NCBI GenBank assembly: GCA_963989245.1
Contig: OZ022339.1
Span: forward strand, 94,445,332-94,509,331
Direction: 5' to 3'
Source of the DNA: Nansenia antarctica
Taxonomy: Eukaryota > Chordata > Actinopteri > Argentiniformes > Microstomatidae
Length of the DNA: 64,000 nucleotides
Part shown: positions 46,855-58,917 of the stretch, piece after piece
Layout of the letters: every line of letters starts with the position of its first letter
Position numbering within the stretch: position 1 is the first letter of the stretch
Notes under the pieces: model-generated
What the model saw: only the letters and a program-made list of their open reading frames with translations
Databases searched by the model: none
What the model was told of the DNA's origin: nothing
Translations under genes and position numbers: made by a program

Positions 46855-47850
46855 TTTATTTATATAGCACTTTCCGTCAAAGTGCTTTACAAGTACAATA
46901 AGTAAAAAAAAAAAACACATTTTAGACTATATAAAAACAGCTATTTCAATTTTAAAAACACACAATTTCGCACCACAAATATAATAGGTAAAAACAAAAA
47001 TGTTAAACAAATTTAAAAACAACTATTTCAATTTAAAAACACACATAAATTACAACAGCACAAAGAACAGCCTATGACATGTAGACAACACAAAACAGGT
47101 GGGTCTTTAGCTTATTTTTAAACACTTCCACTGATTCTGCCTGTCTGATATCAAGTGGAAGACGGTTCCAGAGAGTTGGTGCCCGGAAAGAGAAAGCACG
47201 CTCACCGATTGTCTTTCTTCTAACCCTAGGAATAGTGAGCAGGGCAGAGCCTTGTGAGCGCAGGGCCCTTGAGGGCACATATGGGACGAGAAGGTCCTTT
47301 AAATAAGAAGGAGCGGTGCCATTAATAGCTTTGTAAGTTAGCAGGAGCAACTTGAAATCCGCTCTAACATGGTTAGGGAGCCAATGAAGGGAGGCCAGCA
47401 CTGGTGAGATATGGTCGTATTTCTTGGACCCAGTCAAAATGCGAGCTGCAGCATTTTGGACCATTTGTATGCCATGGAAGCTCTTTTTTGGCAATCCCGA
47501 CAAAAGGACATTACAATAATCTAATCTGGATGTCACAAAAGAATGGATCAGAACCTCAGCATCTTCAAAAGAAAGGATTGATCTAATCTTGGCAATTCTT
47601 CTGAGGTGAAAGAATGCTGTTTTTATCACCCCCTTTATGTGAGGGTCAAATGTGAGGCTCTGATCCAGAATGACACCGAGATTTTTAACCTTGTCCCTGC
47701 ACTGGATGACACAATCATCCAAGGTCAAGACAAGACCATCACCTGGATGAATTAGTCTAGCTGGACCGAATTTTATCATTTCAGTCTTGTCTGAATTTAA
47801 TAGCAGAAAGTTCGCTGATAACCAGCCCTTCACAGCAGCCAGACAGGTCT
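46826..47850 (-). pseudogene. 5'-truncated LINE with a 253-codon open frame
   Basis: On the minus strand 47833-47072 is one open frame: MKGWLSANFLLLNSDKTEM, VKNLGVILDQSLTFDPHI, SRLDYCNVLLSGLPKKS, MVQNAAARILTGSKKYDHIS, LASLHWLPNHVRADFKLLL, FSFRAPTLWNRLPLDIRQAE and ending LKTHLFCVVYMS. It starts after the catalytic motif of the reverse transcriptase and reaches the natural C terminus, so only the last third of ORF2 is present, in good condition. The 3' UTR ends AAAGTGCTATATAAATAAAATT-like and in (ATT)n at 46826-46856. It is of the same broad type as the fragment at 27395-28440 but less decayed. Confidence 0.85.
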
Positions 47851-47908
47851 TTATGTAGTATGTAGTATGTAGTAGTATGTAGTATGTGATATGTAGTATG
47901 TATGAGTC
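47851..47908. repeat. (TAGTATG)n array
   Basis: TATGTAGTATGTAGTAGTATG-type short tandem repeat of about 55 bp at the 5' truncation point of the LINE. Confidence 0.8.
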
Positions 47909-48710
47909 TACATTTCGCTGCTCATCTTCAAGTTCAGTAACAGTTCAGTATTCATTCCACAGGGAGATCTGGTTTGCAGGCAGGCAGGGGTAACGTAACA
48001 TAGACACAATAAAAAGTACAAACCAAACACAACAAAAAAGTGAAAAACAGACAAACAAACAAAAACAACAACATCACATAAATACAATAATGCATACTCT
48101 GTTGGTCCCGTCGTACTGATCAATTGGCATACATCATCTTACAAAACACAATACACAGTTGGCTACATTACATAGGCTGGCTGAATGAGCAAAAAGCTTT
48201 TCATGTGAGGTATTCCAGGGGGCCTTGACCTTCACCTTTGACCTACTGTAGCCTGGATGGCTCCAATGAAAATCCTCAGACATAACTCTGGATTATGGAC
48301 AGTGGACAGTATGAGATGTAAGCCAGGGATGTGGCGCAGTACCAAATTCTATTCGATTATCCTGGGATGCCGTTGGACCGTGTGGCAGCGTCCGTAACAG
48401 ATAATAAAGACTCATTCTGATTAGAAAGGAGCAAAACATGTGCTCTGGGCTCAGAGCATTAGAGAGATGGACTGTCAATTTAATTACAGAAGCCACTGGA
48501 GTGATGCCATTGTTTTACAAGCCAGAACATGCCAATGAGCTTGTCTCTTTTTTTGCTAATTAATTACACCCCTGTAAAGGTGCTCATTACAGCCATTAGG
48601 TGACAGCCCTGCCACACCACATCTCAATCATTACTCTGCTTCCTCACTCGAGCTCACACATCACATTCCCCTGACCACAGCCATAGCACACCTAAATACT
48701 GCTTTCTCTC
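47909..48710. other. Intergenic, nothing recognised
   Basis: No coding, RNA or transposon signature that I can support. Confidence 0.45.
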
Positions 48711-48855
48711 ACAGTACAGTACCAAATACAACTAGCATCACAGTACAGTACCAAATATAACTAGCATCACAGTACAGCAACAAATATAACTAACATCATA
48801 GTACAGTACCAAATACAACTAGTATCGCAGTACAGTACCAAATACAACTAACAGT
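48711..48855. repeat. 29-bp minisatellite, 5 units
   Basis: The unit CACAGTACAGTACCAAATAC plus AACTAGCAT is repeated five times with a few substitutions. Confidence 0.85.
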
Positions 48856-48950
48856 TGTGTGTGCGTTAGTGCGAGCGTGCATGCCCGTGTGTGTGTGTGT
48901 GTGCGTGCGTGCGTGCGTGTGTGTGTGCGTGCGTGTGTGTGTGTGTGTGA
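48856..48950. repeat. Imperfect (GT)n with GCGT
   Basis: Alternating GTGC/GT tract directly after the minisatellite. Confidence 0.9.
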
Positions 48951-49024
48951 GTTAACACAGGTCTCATTGGTATCAGCCCCCAGGGGGACAGCTACCGTTT
49001 CTTCTTGTTGGAGAAAGATGCATG

Positions 49025-49027
<3 letters not shown>

Positions 49028-49071
<44 letters not shown>

Positions 49072-49099
49072 AGGAGAGAGAGAGAGAGAGAGAGAGGGG

Positions 49100-49128
<29 letters not shown>
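49028..49128. repeat. (GA)n microsatellite
   Basis: About 50 GA units with GGGGAG interruptions. Arg-Glu frames over it are artefacts. Confidence 0.95.
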
Positions 49129-49131
<3 letters not shown>

Positions 49132-49723
49132 GAGAAAAAAAGAAGGAAAGAGAGAGAGAGGTGGGGAAGGGTATTTTTCAACCCCAGATCAATACAGCGC
49201 TCCACACCTACGTCACCACTCTCTGGGCAGGATGTAGGCTAGAAGGCAGAAAGTAGGTCACAAGAGCTGCTCTGACCCCATCCTATTCCACAATCCCACC
49301 TCACCCCTGATCAGCCACCTCACCCACCCAGACTGTACGTCACGTACAGTATGTAACGGCTGAATGTCACAGCAAGCATGTCAGACCTTTTATTTGTCTC
49401 TTCGATGCATATTCAATAACTAAATGCATTTGCTGACACACTACCTTCTACTTATGCTCTCTGTACGACATGACTGGGGGTGTCTTGATCCAGTTAGTCC
49501 ATTATGAGTTGTGTCCATAAGGTTGAGTGACATGGTGTTAGAGAGAGCCTGCGTGATGTACACTACGGCACGGCTCCTGGCTCGCCATGGCACCGCTGAA
49601 GTTAATTGGTACTTCAGCCAGCGTCTGCTCTCTGGGAAGGCATGTAATTGGGTAGGTTAGAAGGCAGGGCAGATCCACTCTAGCCCTGTAATTAACTTGT
49701 GCTTGACCAGAGCTGCACGCAGC

Positions 49724-50780
<1,057 letters not shown>

Positions 50781-50784
50781 GATC

Positions 50785-51035
50785 GTGACGTTAGAATTAT
50801 AAGGTTCTATCTCCATTTTTGTCAAAATGTAGTTTTTTACATAATCTAATCCATTAGATGTTTATTAATGCCTGTGTGGTGTTATTTTTTTTAAATGTTG
50901 ACGTTTTTGAGTTAGTAATTCATAAAATACAAAGGTTCCATCTCACAGAACATAATGGAATGTAAAAACTTTGACGCTCAATATCTCTGAACTGCCCTAA
51001 ACGGAGATAGAACCTTATCATTCTAAGCTCACGAG
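50785..51035. mobile_element. Fold-back element with 24-bp inverted repeats
   Basis: TTAGAATTATAAGGTTCTATC (about 50791) is mirrored by GATAGAACCTTATCATTCTAA (about 51006). The 190-bp middle is A/T-rich and non-coding. Target duplication is not evident. Confidence 0.5.
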
Positions 51036-51429
51036 ATTCTGCCGTCAATGGAGGCAATAGAGCCTGTGAATGTTACATTGAAAGTGTATGGTCGTCTGAA
51101 CTAAACTAAAGCACTCTAAACGCTAAACTGACGTAATGGAAGTCTCTGTCTCAGTGAGCTGCATCCTTTTGAACTGACACACAGTCTGTCTCCCAGGGCC
51201 TATGTCAGAGGTGTGGGCAGTGTGGACATTAATTATAGAATGAGGCAACAAAATGCAACTGTTAATGAGGGGTATGTGCTGATTGCTGCCCTCGTGAGCC
51301 CTGTTTGTCTAGACAGGAGTTGGCAGACAATTCACCAGGTTGGCTATTAACAATATATACACTTAGTCAGCGAGCAGGCTGCACCAACCAGGGAACAGTC
51401 TCTCACTTCAGTATGTACATACTGCAGTG

Positions 51430-51552
51430 ATGGCCGCAGACCATGTTATCCTGGATTGCCCGGTGTACCACCCACCCAACGGGATGCATGGTCTGTCGGT
51501 TTTAGATGACGAGACGATGACGTGGCTTCTGGAGGGGTGTCCAGAAATATAG
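51430..51552 (+). pseudogene. LINE ORF2 extreme C-terminus fragment
   Basis: The 40-codon frame ADHVILDCPVYHPPNGMHGL then SVLDDETMTWLL and a stop resembles the 'TADHI...CP...P.G...L..LDDET..WL' end of a fish non-LTR retrotransposon ORF2, where the His and Cys belong to a C-terminal zinc-binding motif. Everything upstream is lost. Recognition is from memory. Confidence 0.5.
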
Positions 51553-51791
51553 CCCGGGTGAGCCCCTCAACCAGGTCTCGGGGTGGTAAAAGGGTAGCCC
51601 CTCGGCCCCGAGCCTGGTGGAGTGGAGAGGAAAACAACAACCCATACGCCGGAGAAGAAGTATGTACATCAGGACCTCCATCAAGATATCCTCTGGCTCA
51701 GTCTGCATACTGGAACAGATTGGGGCTCTTCATACAGCCTTCTTAGAGCACATAGAAACACAGGCAGTACAGACAGTCAACACTCCTACCC

Positions 51792-51796
<5 letters not shown>

Positions 51797-51835
<39 letters not shown>
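51797..51835. repeat. (CT)n microsatellite
   Basis: About 19 CT units. Confidence 0.95.
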
Positions 51836-51837
<2 letters not shown>

Positions 51838-52086
51838 CTCTGAGTGACAGTGTTAACAACCCTCACCTCAAACTGGCACTGAGCGTTCTCTACACTGGAG
51901 TGAGAAATTGCCACTTAGCAACAACATGACAACTGTATCCTAATTGCTATTAACCCCCTGTCTGATCCCACAGCTCCACTGGAGGACATAGACACCTGGT
52001 GAGAAATGTGTGTGTATGATTTTACACTACAACAACATTAGAGGGGGGGGGGGGGTGATATTTACTGTAGATAGATAGATAGCTAA

Positions 52087-52088
<2 letters not shown>

Positions 52089-52166
<78 letters not shown>
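52089..52166. repeat. (GA)n microsatellite
   Basis: About 38 GA units after a (GATA) stretch; G10 lies at 52044-52054. Confidence 0.95.
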
Positions 52167-52169
<3 letters not shown>

Positions 52170-52819
52170 GAGGAGATGGGGTAACATTTTATTTGGATAG
52201 TCCTGAATACAGTAGATCAGGGGTAGGCAACCTTTTTGATATGAAGTGCCATTTTTAAATGTTCTTGTTAGTCAGTGTGCCAACCACAATATCAACATTA
52301 ATTATGACTCGACATCAAACCAAACCAAACAGACCAACAGATCTGCAATTTTATTCCACAACATGAACAACAATTTTCAGCAAAGAGCTATGTATGCAAA
52401 GCTATGTATGCTAAATAAATCTAAAAATGTAACTAACTGAAACTTGAACAAAATTACCAACATAACATCTAAGACAACTAAACGTTGTGATGCGTAGCAC
52501 AACTTTAAGCAAATTGGAGCGCTCAATTTCTACCAAAGTTGCTAACTGCGCTCCCTATGGTTATCATTTTAATAAGTAGGCCTAACTGGAGGGTGATTAT
52601 ACAAGGGTCTTACTTGTATGAATTATAATTTATATTTATATAATTATTTGGTTGTTACTTACATTTTATTCTTTTATTCCAACCACAACAAACATATATT
52701 TTTTTGGGGTTGCAAAGAGCTATGTATGCAAAGCCATGTAAACAGTCCTAACAATCAATGTCGTGATCCCTGGCCTTGTTTTCCTTTGCTCAACTCCATT
52801 ATCTGGGGGTGGTACTTGG

Positions 52820-53430
52820 TCACTTTAAGTTGCACACAATTAATGCAACCGCTCCCCTCTGTTTCCCGACCATGGCAGGGGCACCATCTGTTGTCACTGC
52901 AAAAATCCTGCTAATATCAATCCCTCGCTCCACAAAATGCTCGATAAGAACTTTAGCGATGTCCTCACCTTTTGTTGTTTCTGGCATTGGTTTTAGGCAG
53001 CAGAGCTCCTCCCTTACAGCAGAATCACAGTATCTTGCTATGACAGCCAGACGTGGCATGTCATTCACATCTACGCTCTCATCAAGTGCGAGGCTAAACA
53101 CCGTCGCATCTTTCAAACCAGCGGTCTGCTGCGCTTTCACGTTTTCTGCCATTTCTCCTATTCTTCGTTCCACACTTCTGGCTGACACTGGGATGTCTTT
53201 TATTCTTGATTATATTGTGTCTTTGTTTGATAAGCCTTCAAACAAAACATCTGAGCTACAGAGGAAAGCCTCCTTAATATATTCTCCATCAGTGAATGGC
53301 TTTCCACGTTTCGCAATGCAATGAGCAATGCGAAAGCTTGCTTCAGTTGCGTGATTTTTAGCAGTGGCAAATGCTTTAAAGGTGCTGGCCTGCTTCCCAT
53401 ACCTTGACACAGCACGTCTTATTGATTCGG
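52820..53430 (-). pseudogene. hAT transposase fragment (ZBED/SCAND3-like)
   Basis: The first part reads ASTFKAFATAKNHATEASFR, IAHCIAKRGKPFTDGEYIKE and FLCSSDVLFEGLSNKDTI (53410-53210, broken by a frameshift). It continues in another frame as SARSVERRIGEMAENVKAQQ, VFSLALDESVDVNDMPRLAV and IFAVTTDGAPAMVGKQRG (53188-52830). LALDES-D and TDGAPAM are the conserved hAT motifs around the catalytic Asp residues. The frame stops after IVCNLK, well before the C-terminal catalytic Glu and dimerisation domain. Confidence 0.85.
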
Positions 53431-53552
53431 CCTTGTCTGCTTCATCCTTGAACGACTTGAGTTATATTGATACAAGTATCGAATCGAATTCAGAATTTTA
53501 CTTTGAAAATTGGCGCCAGAATACGGCTCTCGTGGAGTGGATGAGAGACTAG

Positions 53553-53680
53553 GGCTGCATTCGTAAATTCGCCCTGAGAGCGCCTGAGCATCCCTGAGAC
53601 TGCCTCTAGTCCAATCAAATTACTTGGTCCCATTGTGACATTGAACCCAGTGTGCGCGAATTTACGAACGCGGCCAACAT
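53553..53680. mobile_element. Small nested TIR element
   Basis: GGCTGCATTCGTAAATTCGC and GCGAATTTACGAACGCGGCC form an inverted repeat (17 of 20 match) 128 bp apart. It sits between the transposase remnant and the right end of the hAT element, so it inserted later. No clear duplication is seen. Confidence 0.55.
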
Positions 53681-53888
53681 TAAAAAAAACAAAAACATTC
53701 TCCCATTCTCGCACTTATTGATTAGCTGTCGCGTGCCACTGTTTAAGCTGTCGCGTGCCACTGCTTGCACGCGTGCCATAGGTTGCCGACCCCTGCAGTA
53801 GATGGTCAAAGAACCTTTCGGCTGTAACTGTAGATGATCTATAGGGGGCTATCCAAATAAAGTGTGACTGGAGATGGATATGTACTGT

Positions 53889-54011
<123 letters not shown>

Positions 54012-54170
54012 TAGAAAGGGAGAGGGACAGAGATGAAGACAGAGGGCACTCATCGCCAGTGCCGCTGATGACAACACATGCCCTGGCCATCCGTCTGAGG
54101 TGGTCCAGGAAATGATTTTCCCTCCTGTCACATGCTGCTATGTCACCAGAGTTATTGCTTCTCTCTTCTC

Positions 54171-54306
54171 TCACCTCTCCCTCTCTCTCACTCTCTCTCC
54201 CTCCCTCCCTCTCTCTCTCTCTCCCGCTCTCTCTCTCTCACTCTCTCTCCCTCCCTCTCTCTCTCTCTCTCTCACTCTCTCTCCCTCCCTCTCTCTCTCT
54301 CTCCCG

Positions 54307-54337
<31 letters not shown>

Positions 54338-54358
54338 CCTCCCTCCCTCCCTCTCTCT
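54171..54358. repeat. Long (CT)n with CTCC/CCCT interruptions
   Basis: About 190 bp of CT repeats organised in blocks (CTCCCTCC every 40-60 bp). Ser-Leu frames across it are artefacts. Confidence 0.95.
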
Positions 54359-54570
54359 CTTCTCACTCTTCCATGCATGTTAATTTGAAGTGGGGGGCAA
54401 ACAACATGACTTTTTCCTCCCAGCGAAGATGGAGATGTTGATATTTGAAGTGGAACCGGAAATTGAAGAGAGAAATGGGTCACTGATGAAGAAGAGATTA
54501 AGCTCTGAATACCTCTTTGATTGATTTGCTGAAACGACTTGGACACAGTGGATTGGACTGGAACAAATAC

Positions 54571-55673
54571 CAGGGGCCTCATTTATAGAAAGTACTTTGG
54601 ATATGGTGTCGTACGTAGAAAACCACGTCAACGTAGTGATTTATACAATAGAGTCAATTTGACCGTGGAAACGATCGTAGCTCTACGTCGGGTATTGACC
54701 TTGCGTACGCACATTACCTACTGGTTATGCAGAGTTATTACAGGCATGTGAGCCGCACTGCCTATACTGTAATTAATGCGAAGTGAACGTGACTCGTAAT
54801 AAAATGCGACAACGATGTTGTTATCAGCCGAGAAAAAGAGTTTAATTCAAGATTTAAAGGGAACTGATGTTCATGATCGTATTTCAGTCTTCCTTTATAT
54901 TCCTCCGGAGCTGTCAAGGGAACGCCATCTCCCCTTCAACATGCCTAATGCGCTAAATTATACTGGATTTTTCTCCGGTGTCTCCGGTGTCTGGGAGTGA
55001 GCAGCCATATTTTCAATGTCACCTGATAAGAATAAGACCATTACCAGTATATTATTACAGTATAAGCATTTGCTGGTTAGTTGTCATCAGCACTCAAGTT
55101 GAGGGGGGATGTCATAAAAACGGTCAAAATCATCCCCCTTCTAAAACTGCCATCCCCCCTTTCCATCCCGTATGTCATTTTATCAATGAACGTGGTATTA
55201 CTGCTATTTCAACATTTTGTTTCGCGCATATTGAGTAAAATACTGTGGGCGAGGGGGGGGGCACGCACACATTCAATGACATTTTTACCAAGTCACTGAC
55301 GCTGTGGGGATTGTCCTAAAATTGTTCTATATTATGATAAAATCCACCATCCCCCCTGATTTTCTTTTACAACTTGAGTACTGGTTGTCATGATCAAACG
55401 TTACAAATGCAACTTACCGAGAACCCACCCTTCTCTGCCCTCTCCCGCTCACTTGGCTTAATTCAGCCGCTATAATTGAGCCGCTATCACAGGGCGTAAA
55501 TACACAATAAAGTTAATTCTCAAGTATATTTGGTATTTATAGACTTTAGTACGTACATCATTTTAAACAAGCGCAGCCCGTTTTACAAATAATGCTTACG
55601 TGTGTTTAGAAAAATGTGCTTACGTGCAAGTCAAAGATGACGTTCAAGTACTTTGTTATAAATGAGGCCCCTG
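54571..55673. mobile_element. 1.1-kb TIR element 'CAGGGGCCTCATTTATA'
   Basis: CAGGGGCCTCATTTATAGAA at the left is mirrored by TTATAAATGAGGCCCCTG at the right. The subterminal parts contain TACGTAGAAA, CGTACGCAC and TTACGTGCAAG in loose mirror arrangement. Frames inside (54815-55000, 54978-55238) show no transposase motif. Target duplication is unclear, so the superfamily is left open. Confidence 0.6.
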
Positions 55674-55839
55674 GAGAGGGGACAGAGTCTCTACCCTCTC
55701 CCAGTCAGAGACACTTAACTAGAACTCCTTGACATCTCATTCACTCTTTGTCTCCTATTCAAGCCTAAAGCAAAGTCAATTTCCCTTCTCTATAGTGTTT
55801 TCTGGTTTGTCTGTCTCACTGTCTCACTGTTTTTCTGTA

Positions 55840-55937
55840 CATTTGTAAAGCGTCCGTGGGTTCCTTGAAAAGTGCTATATAGAACCAAGATATTATTATT
55901 ATAATTATTAATTATTATTATTATTATTATTATATAG
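55840..55937 (+). repeat. LINE 3' tail ending in (ATT)n
   Basis: TTTGTAAAGCGTCCGTGGGT, then TTGAAAAGTGCTATATAGAA and (ATT)n is the 3' end of a fish retroposon, like the tails at 46826 and 19600. Confidence 0.5.
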
Positions 55938-56729
55938 TCAGTTGAGTCATCGTGAAACACATTCTCGATTCAGTGACACGTGTCCATATTTGGCCTCATA
56001 TTTTATATGCTCTAAAATAATTGTACATAACAGTTTGGAATAAGTGGGTAATAACCTTGGTAATTACCAGTAACAGGAACGACAATTACCTGTAGTAGTA
56101 CCCACTTCTTTTGTCTGTGCCTTTGCAGAAATGGCACAGACAATGCATTTGCAGAAATGCGTTAATAGAAAAACATGTAGAACTGAAAGGTTTCGAAATT
56201 GTGCCATAACAAAGATTTCAAAGAAATCGGGGGGTGTGAATGACGTCATCCATGGTCAATGGGAGACACATGATTTGCTCATTTATTTTGTGTTGAGGAG
56301 TACAAAGTGCTATTTGTTCCTGTGTGTGTGGCCTCATCTATTCTGTGAGTGTGGTGAAACTGCCTTGGACGCCAGATGCCAAACATGGACAGATGGAGCT
56401 TGGTAGGTTTTGTAAATCTCCAGCAAGCTAGTAAACTAACTAGTTATATTTTGTTTGGAACATTAGGTTAAGAATTCAACTGTTTTTGGATGATTTCATT
56501 TGAATGATCATTAAATGATTGATAGTCAATGTTAATGGACTGTTTTGATATTTTTCTATGCAGCACTGCAACCTTCAACTGTTTAGATTGTATAGGTCAA
56601 TGGTATACTGGTATATATACGTTTGATGGTATATACTCTAATGGGTACACAAACAAAACTGTTGTTTTCTTCCCTGAATGTCAAACTCAAAGCCATGTAT
56701 TTGCTCCAGGGCTTTTGTGCATGCTTGCT
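55938..56729. other. Intergenic, nothing recognised
   Basis: No supported feature. The frame at 56131-56406 has no recognisable domain. Confidence 0.45.
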
Positions 56730-56731
56730 CG

Positions 56732-56775
<44 letters not shown>
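56730..56775. repeat. (CA)n microsatellite
   Basis: About 22 CA units. Confidence 0.95.
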
Positions 56776-56777
<2 letters not shown>

Positions 56778-57190
56778 GTATATCAAATCTATCCCAAGGG
56801 TTTCTGAGAAATTTGCATACAGGATCACCTTGAAATCAATGAGTCCAAACCTCCACCAGCATAATCTCATAGGCTCTACGGTGCTGTCCTGATTGGGCCA
56901 ATCCTTCCTAATCTCTGTTAATCCACCCATATTGTCAAATGAATAATTAATGACACATTTATAAAAGCAGTAACTTCTTGATAGCTTTTTACATTCCTGT
57001 CTTGTTTTAATTTCACTGCATATTCATATGTCTGATGGATTTTACATTTGCAGCTTTTGTGTTTTGAACAAGGATTATGGGAGACTGGCAGAAATGTAAA
57101 CATCATGGTTTAGCAATCTGATAGAAACTAATCATATCAATTCAAAATATAACTTGTAGCCATAGTATGTCCCTTATAAACAGTGTGGTA

Positions 57191-57385
57191 TTGGGGCGCT
57201 TAGGTGGCGTAGTGGACTAAGCGTTGACCATGTAACCGCTGGGTTCCAGGTTCGATTCCGGCCGTGGACATATCCTGCATGTCATCCCTTCTCTCTCTCT
57301 CACCCATCCTTCCTGTTAAATCTCTACTGTCTCTGTCACAATAAAAATGAAAATATGAGTGGGACTGCCCCACTCAGAAAGAAAA
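57191..57385 (+). mobile_element. tRNA-headed SINE, plus strand
   Basis: GGGGCGCTTAGGTGGCGTAG holds an A-box-like TAGGTGGCGTAGTGGACTAAG and GGTTCGATTCC is the B box. The body is CT-rich and the 3' end is AATAAAAATGAAAATATGAG, then TGGGACTGCCCC. It is the same family as 5112-5304 on the opposite strand. Confidence 0.75.
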
Positions 57386-57464
57386 AAAACAGTGTGGTAT
57401 TGAGTGTCTCTGTCAGATGATGTGAGTGCTGCTGGGGTTTCATTGAGGATAAGCATAAGGCCAG

Positions 57465-57625
57465 AGGAGAGGAGGCTGGTGGAGGCTGGTGGAGGTTTAA
57501 GTGCAGCCTCTTCTTGGACACACAGAACCGGTGAGAACTCCTCATGCTGCTGGAGAGACAGTAGAGATCTGAGGACGGGCGCATTGTCCACGGGATCATC
57601 CATGGAATAGAAGGCGGAGTGGTAT
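57465..57625. repeat. Dispersed repeat 'GGAGGCTGGTGGAGG', copy 2
   Basis: GGAGGCTGGTGGAGG occurs twice (11-bp shift), with GAGGACGGGCGCATTGT and TGGAATAGAAGGCGG further on. It is a diverged relative of 35455-35585 with an inserted stretch in the middle. Confidence 0.45.
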
Positions 57626-58452
57626 CAAACACAAACCATTCAACCATGATCTCCTCATCACCCTTGGATGGCACAAAACAACAACTAGTTCACAACTGTG
57701 GTGTATGTAAGTAGAGTGGGCTCATCACACACTTTACAGGTGCACAACGAAAAGCAAAGCCGAAATACATAGACATTGTTCAAATGCTACGAAATGTCTA
57801 ATGCAGTTGCTACAGAATGGTAGGAGGGTGTCTAGGTGGCACTGTAACAGAAACAAACCTGCTCACCCTTGACTTTGTGTTCTGAGGGGGCCAAGAGGAG
57901 TGTCACTGTTTGTGAGTGTTACCATCCCATACCATGTCCTCACTCAGCAACCAGGAAATGTGTCTTGCGCCTGAAAGAGGTTTGAATGCACAAGCATAGT
58001 CCTACTGTGTAATGAATGGTGCAGATTACAGAAAAGAAACATGAAACAATTGTTGAGTGGATAAGTGGAACTTTCACTCACTGGCATGATTTAGGTCAAG
58101 GAGTTCTGAGGGGTTTCAGTTCTTTCACAGCAGTAGGCTACAGATGAAAGGATAGAAGGACGGAAGGAAATACGGAAGGAAGGAAGGAAGGAGGAGTGGA
58201 GAGGAAGCAGCAGATTATTAAGATGTACCCTTGGCCTCTGCTCTCTCGCCTCACAACATGTTTTCTGCACTGCAGGGTTCAACTTAGTCAGGACCATGCA
58301 GAACAGATAGAGCACCTTGAGGATATCACTTCTACCAACCGCCTGCCCCACTTCTACCAACCGCCTGCCCCAGTCACGAGGGGAGAAACGTTGTAGAGGC
58401 GGACAGAAAGAGAGAGATCGAGAGAGAAAGAGAGAGAGAGAGAGATAGATAG

Positions 58453-58917
58453 TAGGGATGCACCGAAGGTTCGGCCACTGAATGTATTCGGCCGAATAAT
58501 AGCGGAAAAAAGCATTCGGTATTCGGACGAATGTGTGAAAAGAATGTTTACCGCCGAATAGTTAGAGGTTTTTTGATGACGTGATCAAACAGTGCAAGCA
58601 ACCCATGCTGTTCTGTTAATGCTGTTCTAATGCTGTTCTTATTTATTTCTTTATTTATTTTCAGTTATTGTGCTTTGTTGGTATAGCCTAATGTCTGCTG
58701 GAATGTTCAATAAAAGTTATCAATAAACGTTTTTTAAAAACATTCTTTGAAAAGCATGAATAAAAAGCAACATTTATTTAATTTATGCAACGGTTCAAAA
58801 ATTTGCTAAATAAATGAAAAACTGCCGGTACGCCTTCGGTATTCGGTATTCGGCATTCGGCCAAATGTTTCCTTAAATTCGGCTTCGGCCAAGAATTTTA
58901 ATTTCGGTGCATCACTA
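58453..58917. mobile_element. hAT-type MITE 'TAGGGATGCACCGAA'
   Basis: The ends TAGGGATGCACCGAA and TTCGGTGCATCACTA are inverted repeats. The subterminal regions are full of TTCGGTATTCGG words. The flanks ATAGATAG and ATAGAGAG differ by one base, within a GATA/GAGA tract, and fit an 8-bp duplication. No coding capacity. Confidence 0.75.

Larger units (their letters stand above)
52218..53795 (-). mobile_element. Deleted hAT transposon with 8-bp target duplication
   Basis: The ends are CAGGGGTAGGCAACC and GGTTGCCGACCCCTG, and the target duplication CAGTAGAT is perfect at 52210-52217 and 53796-53803. The transposase lies on the minus strand (53430-52820) and is frameshifted; its last third, including the C-terminal dimerisation region, is missing. 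A separate small element sits at 53553-53680. The left third (52250-52750) is A/T-rich filler. Confidence 0.88.

Noticed and set aside
48711..48855. Short regularly repeated arrays (29 bp; also 23, 24, 26, 28/30 bp elsewhere) as CRISPR candidates
   Set aside because: Repeats are head-to-tail without unique spacers and the genome is vertebrate.
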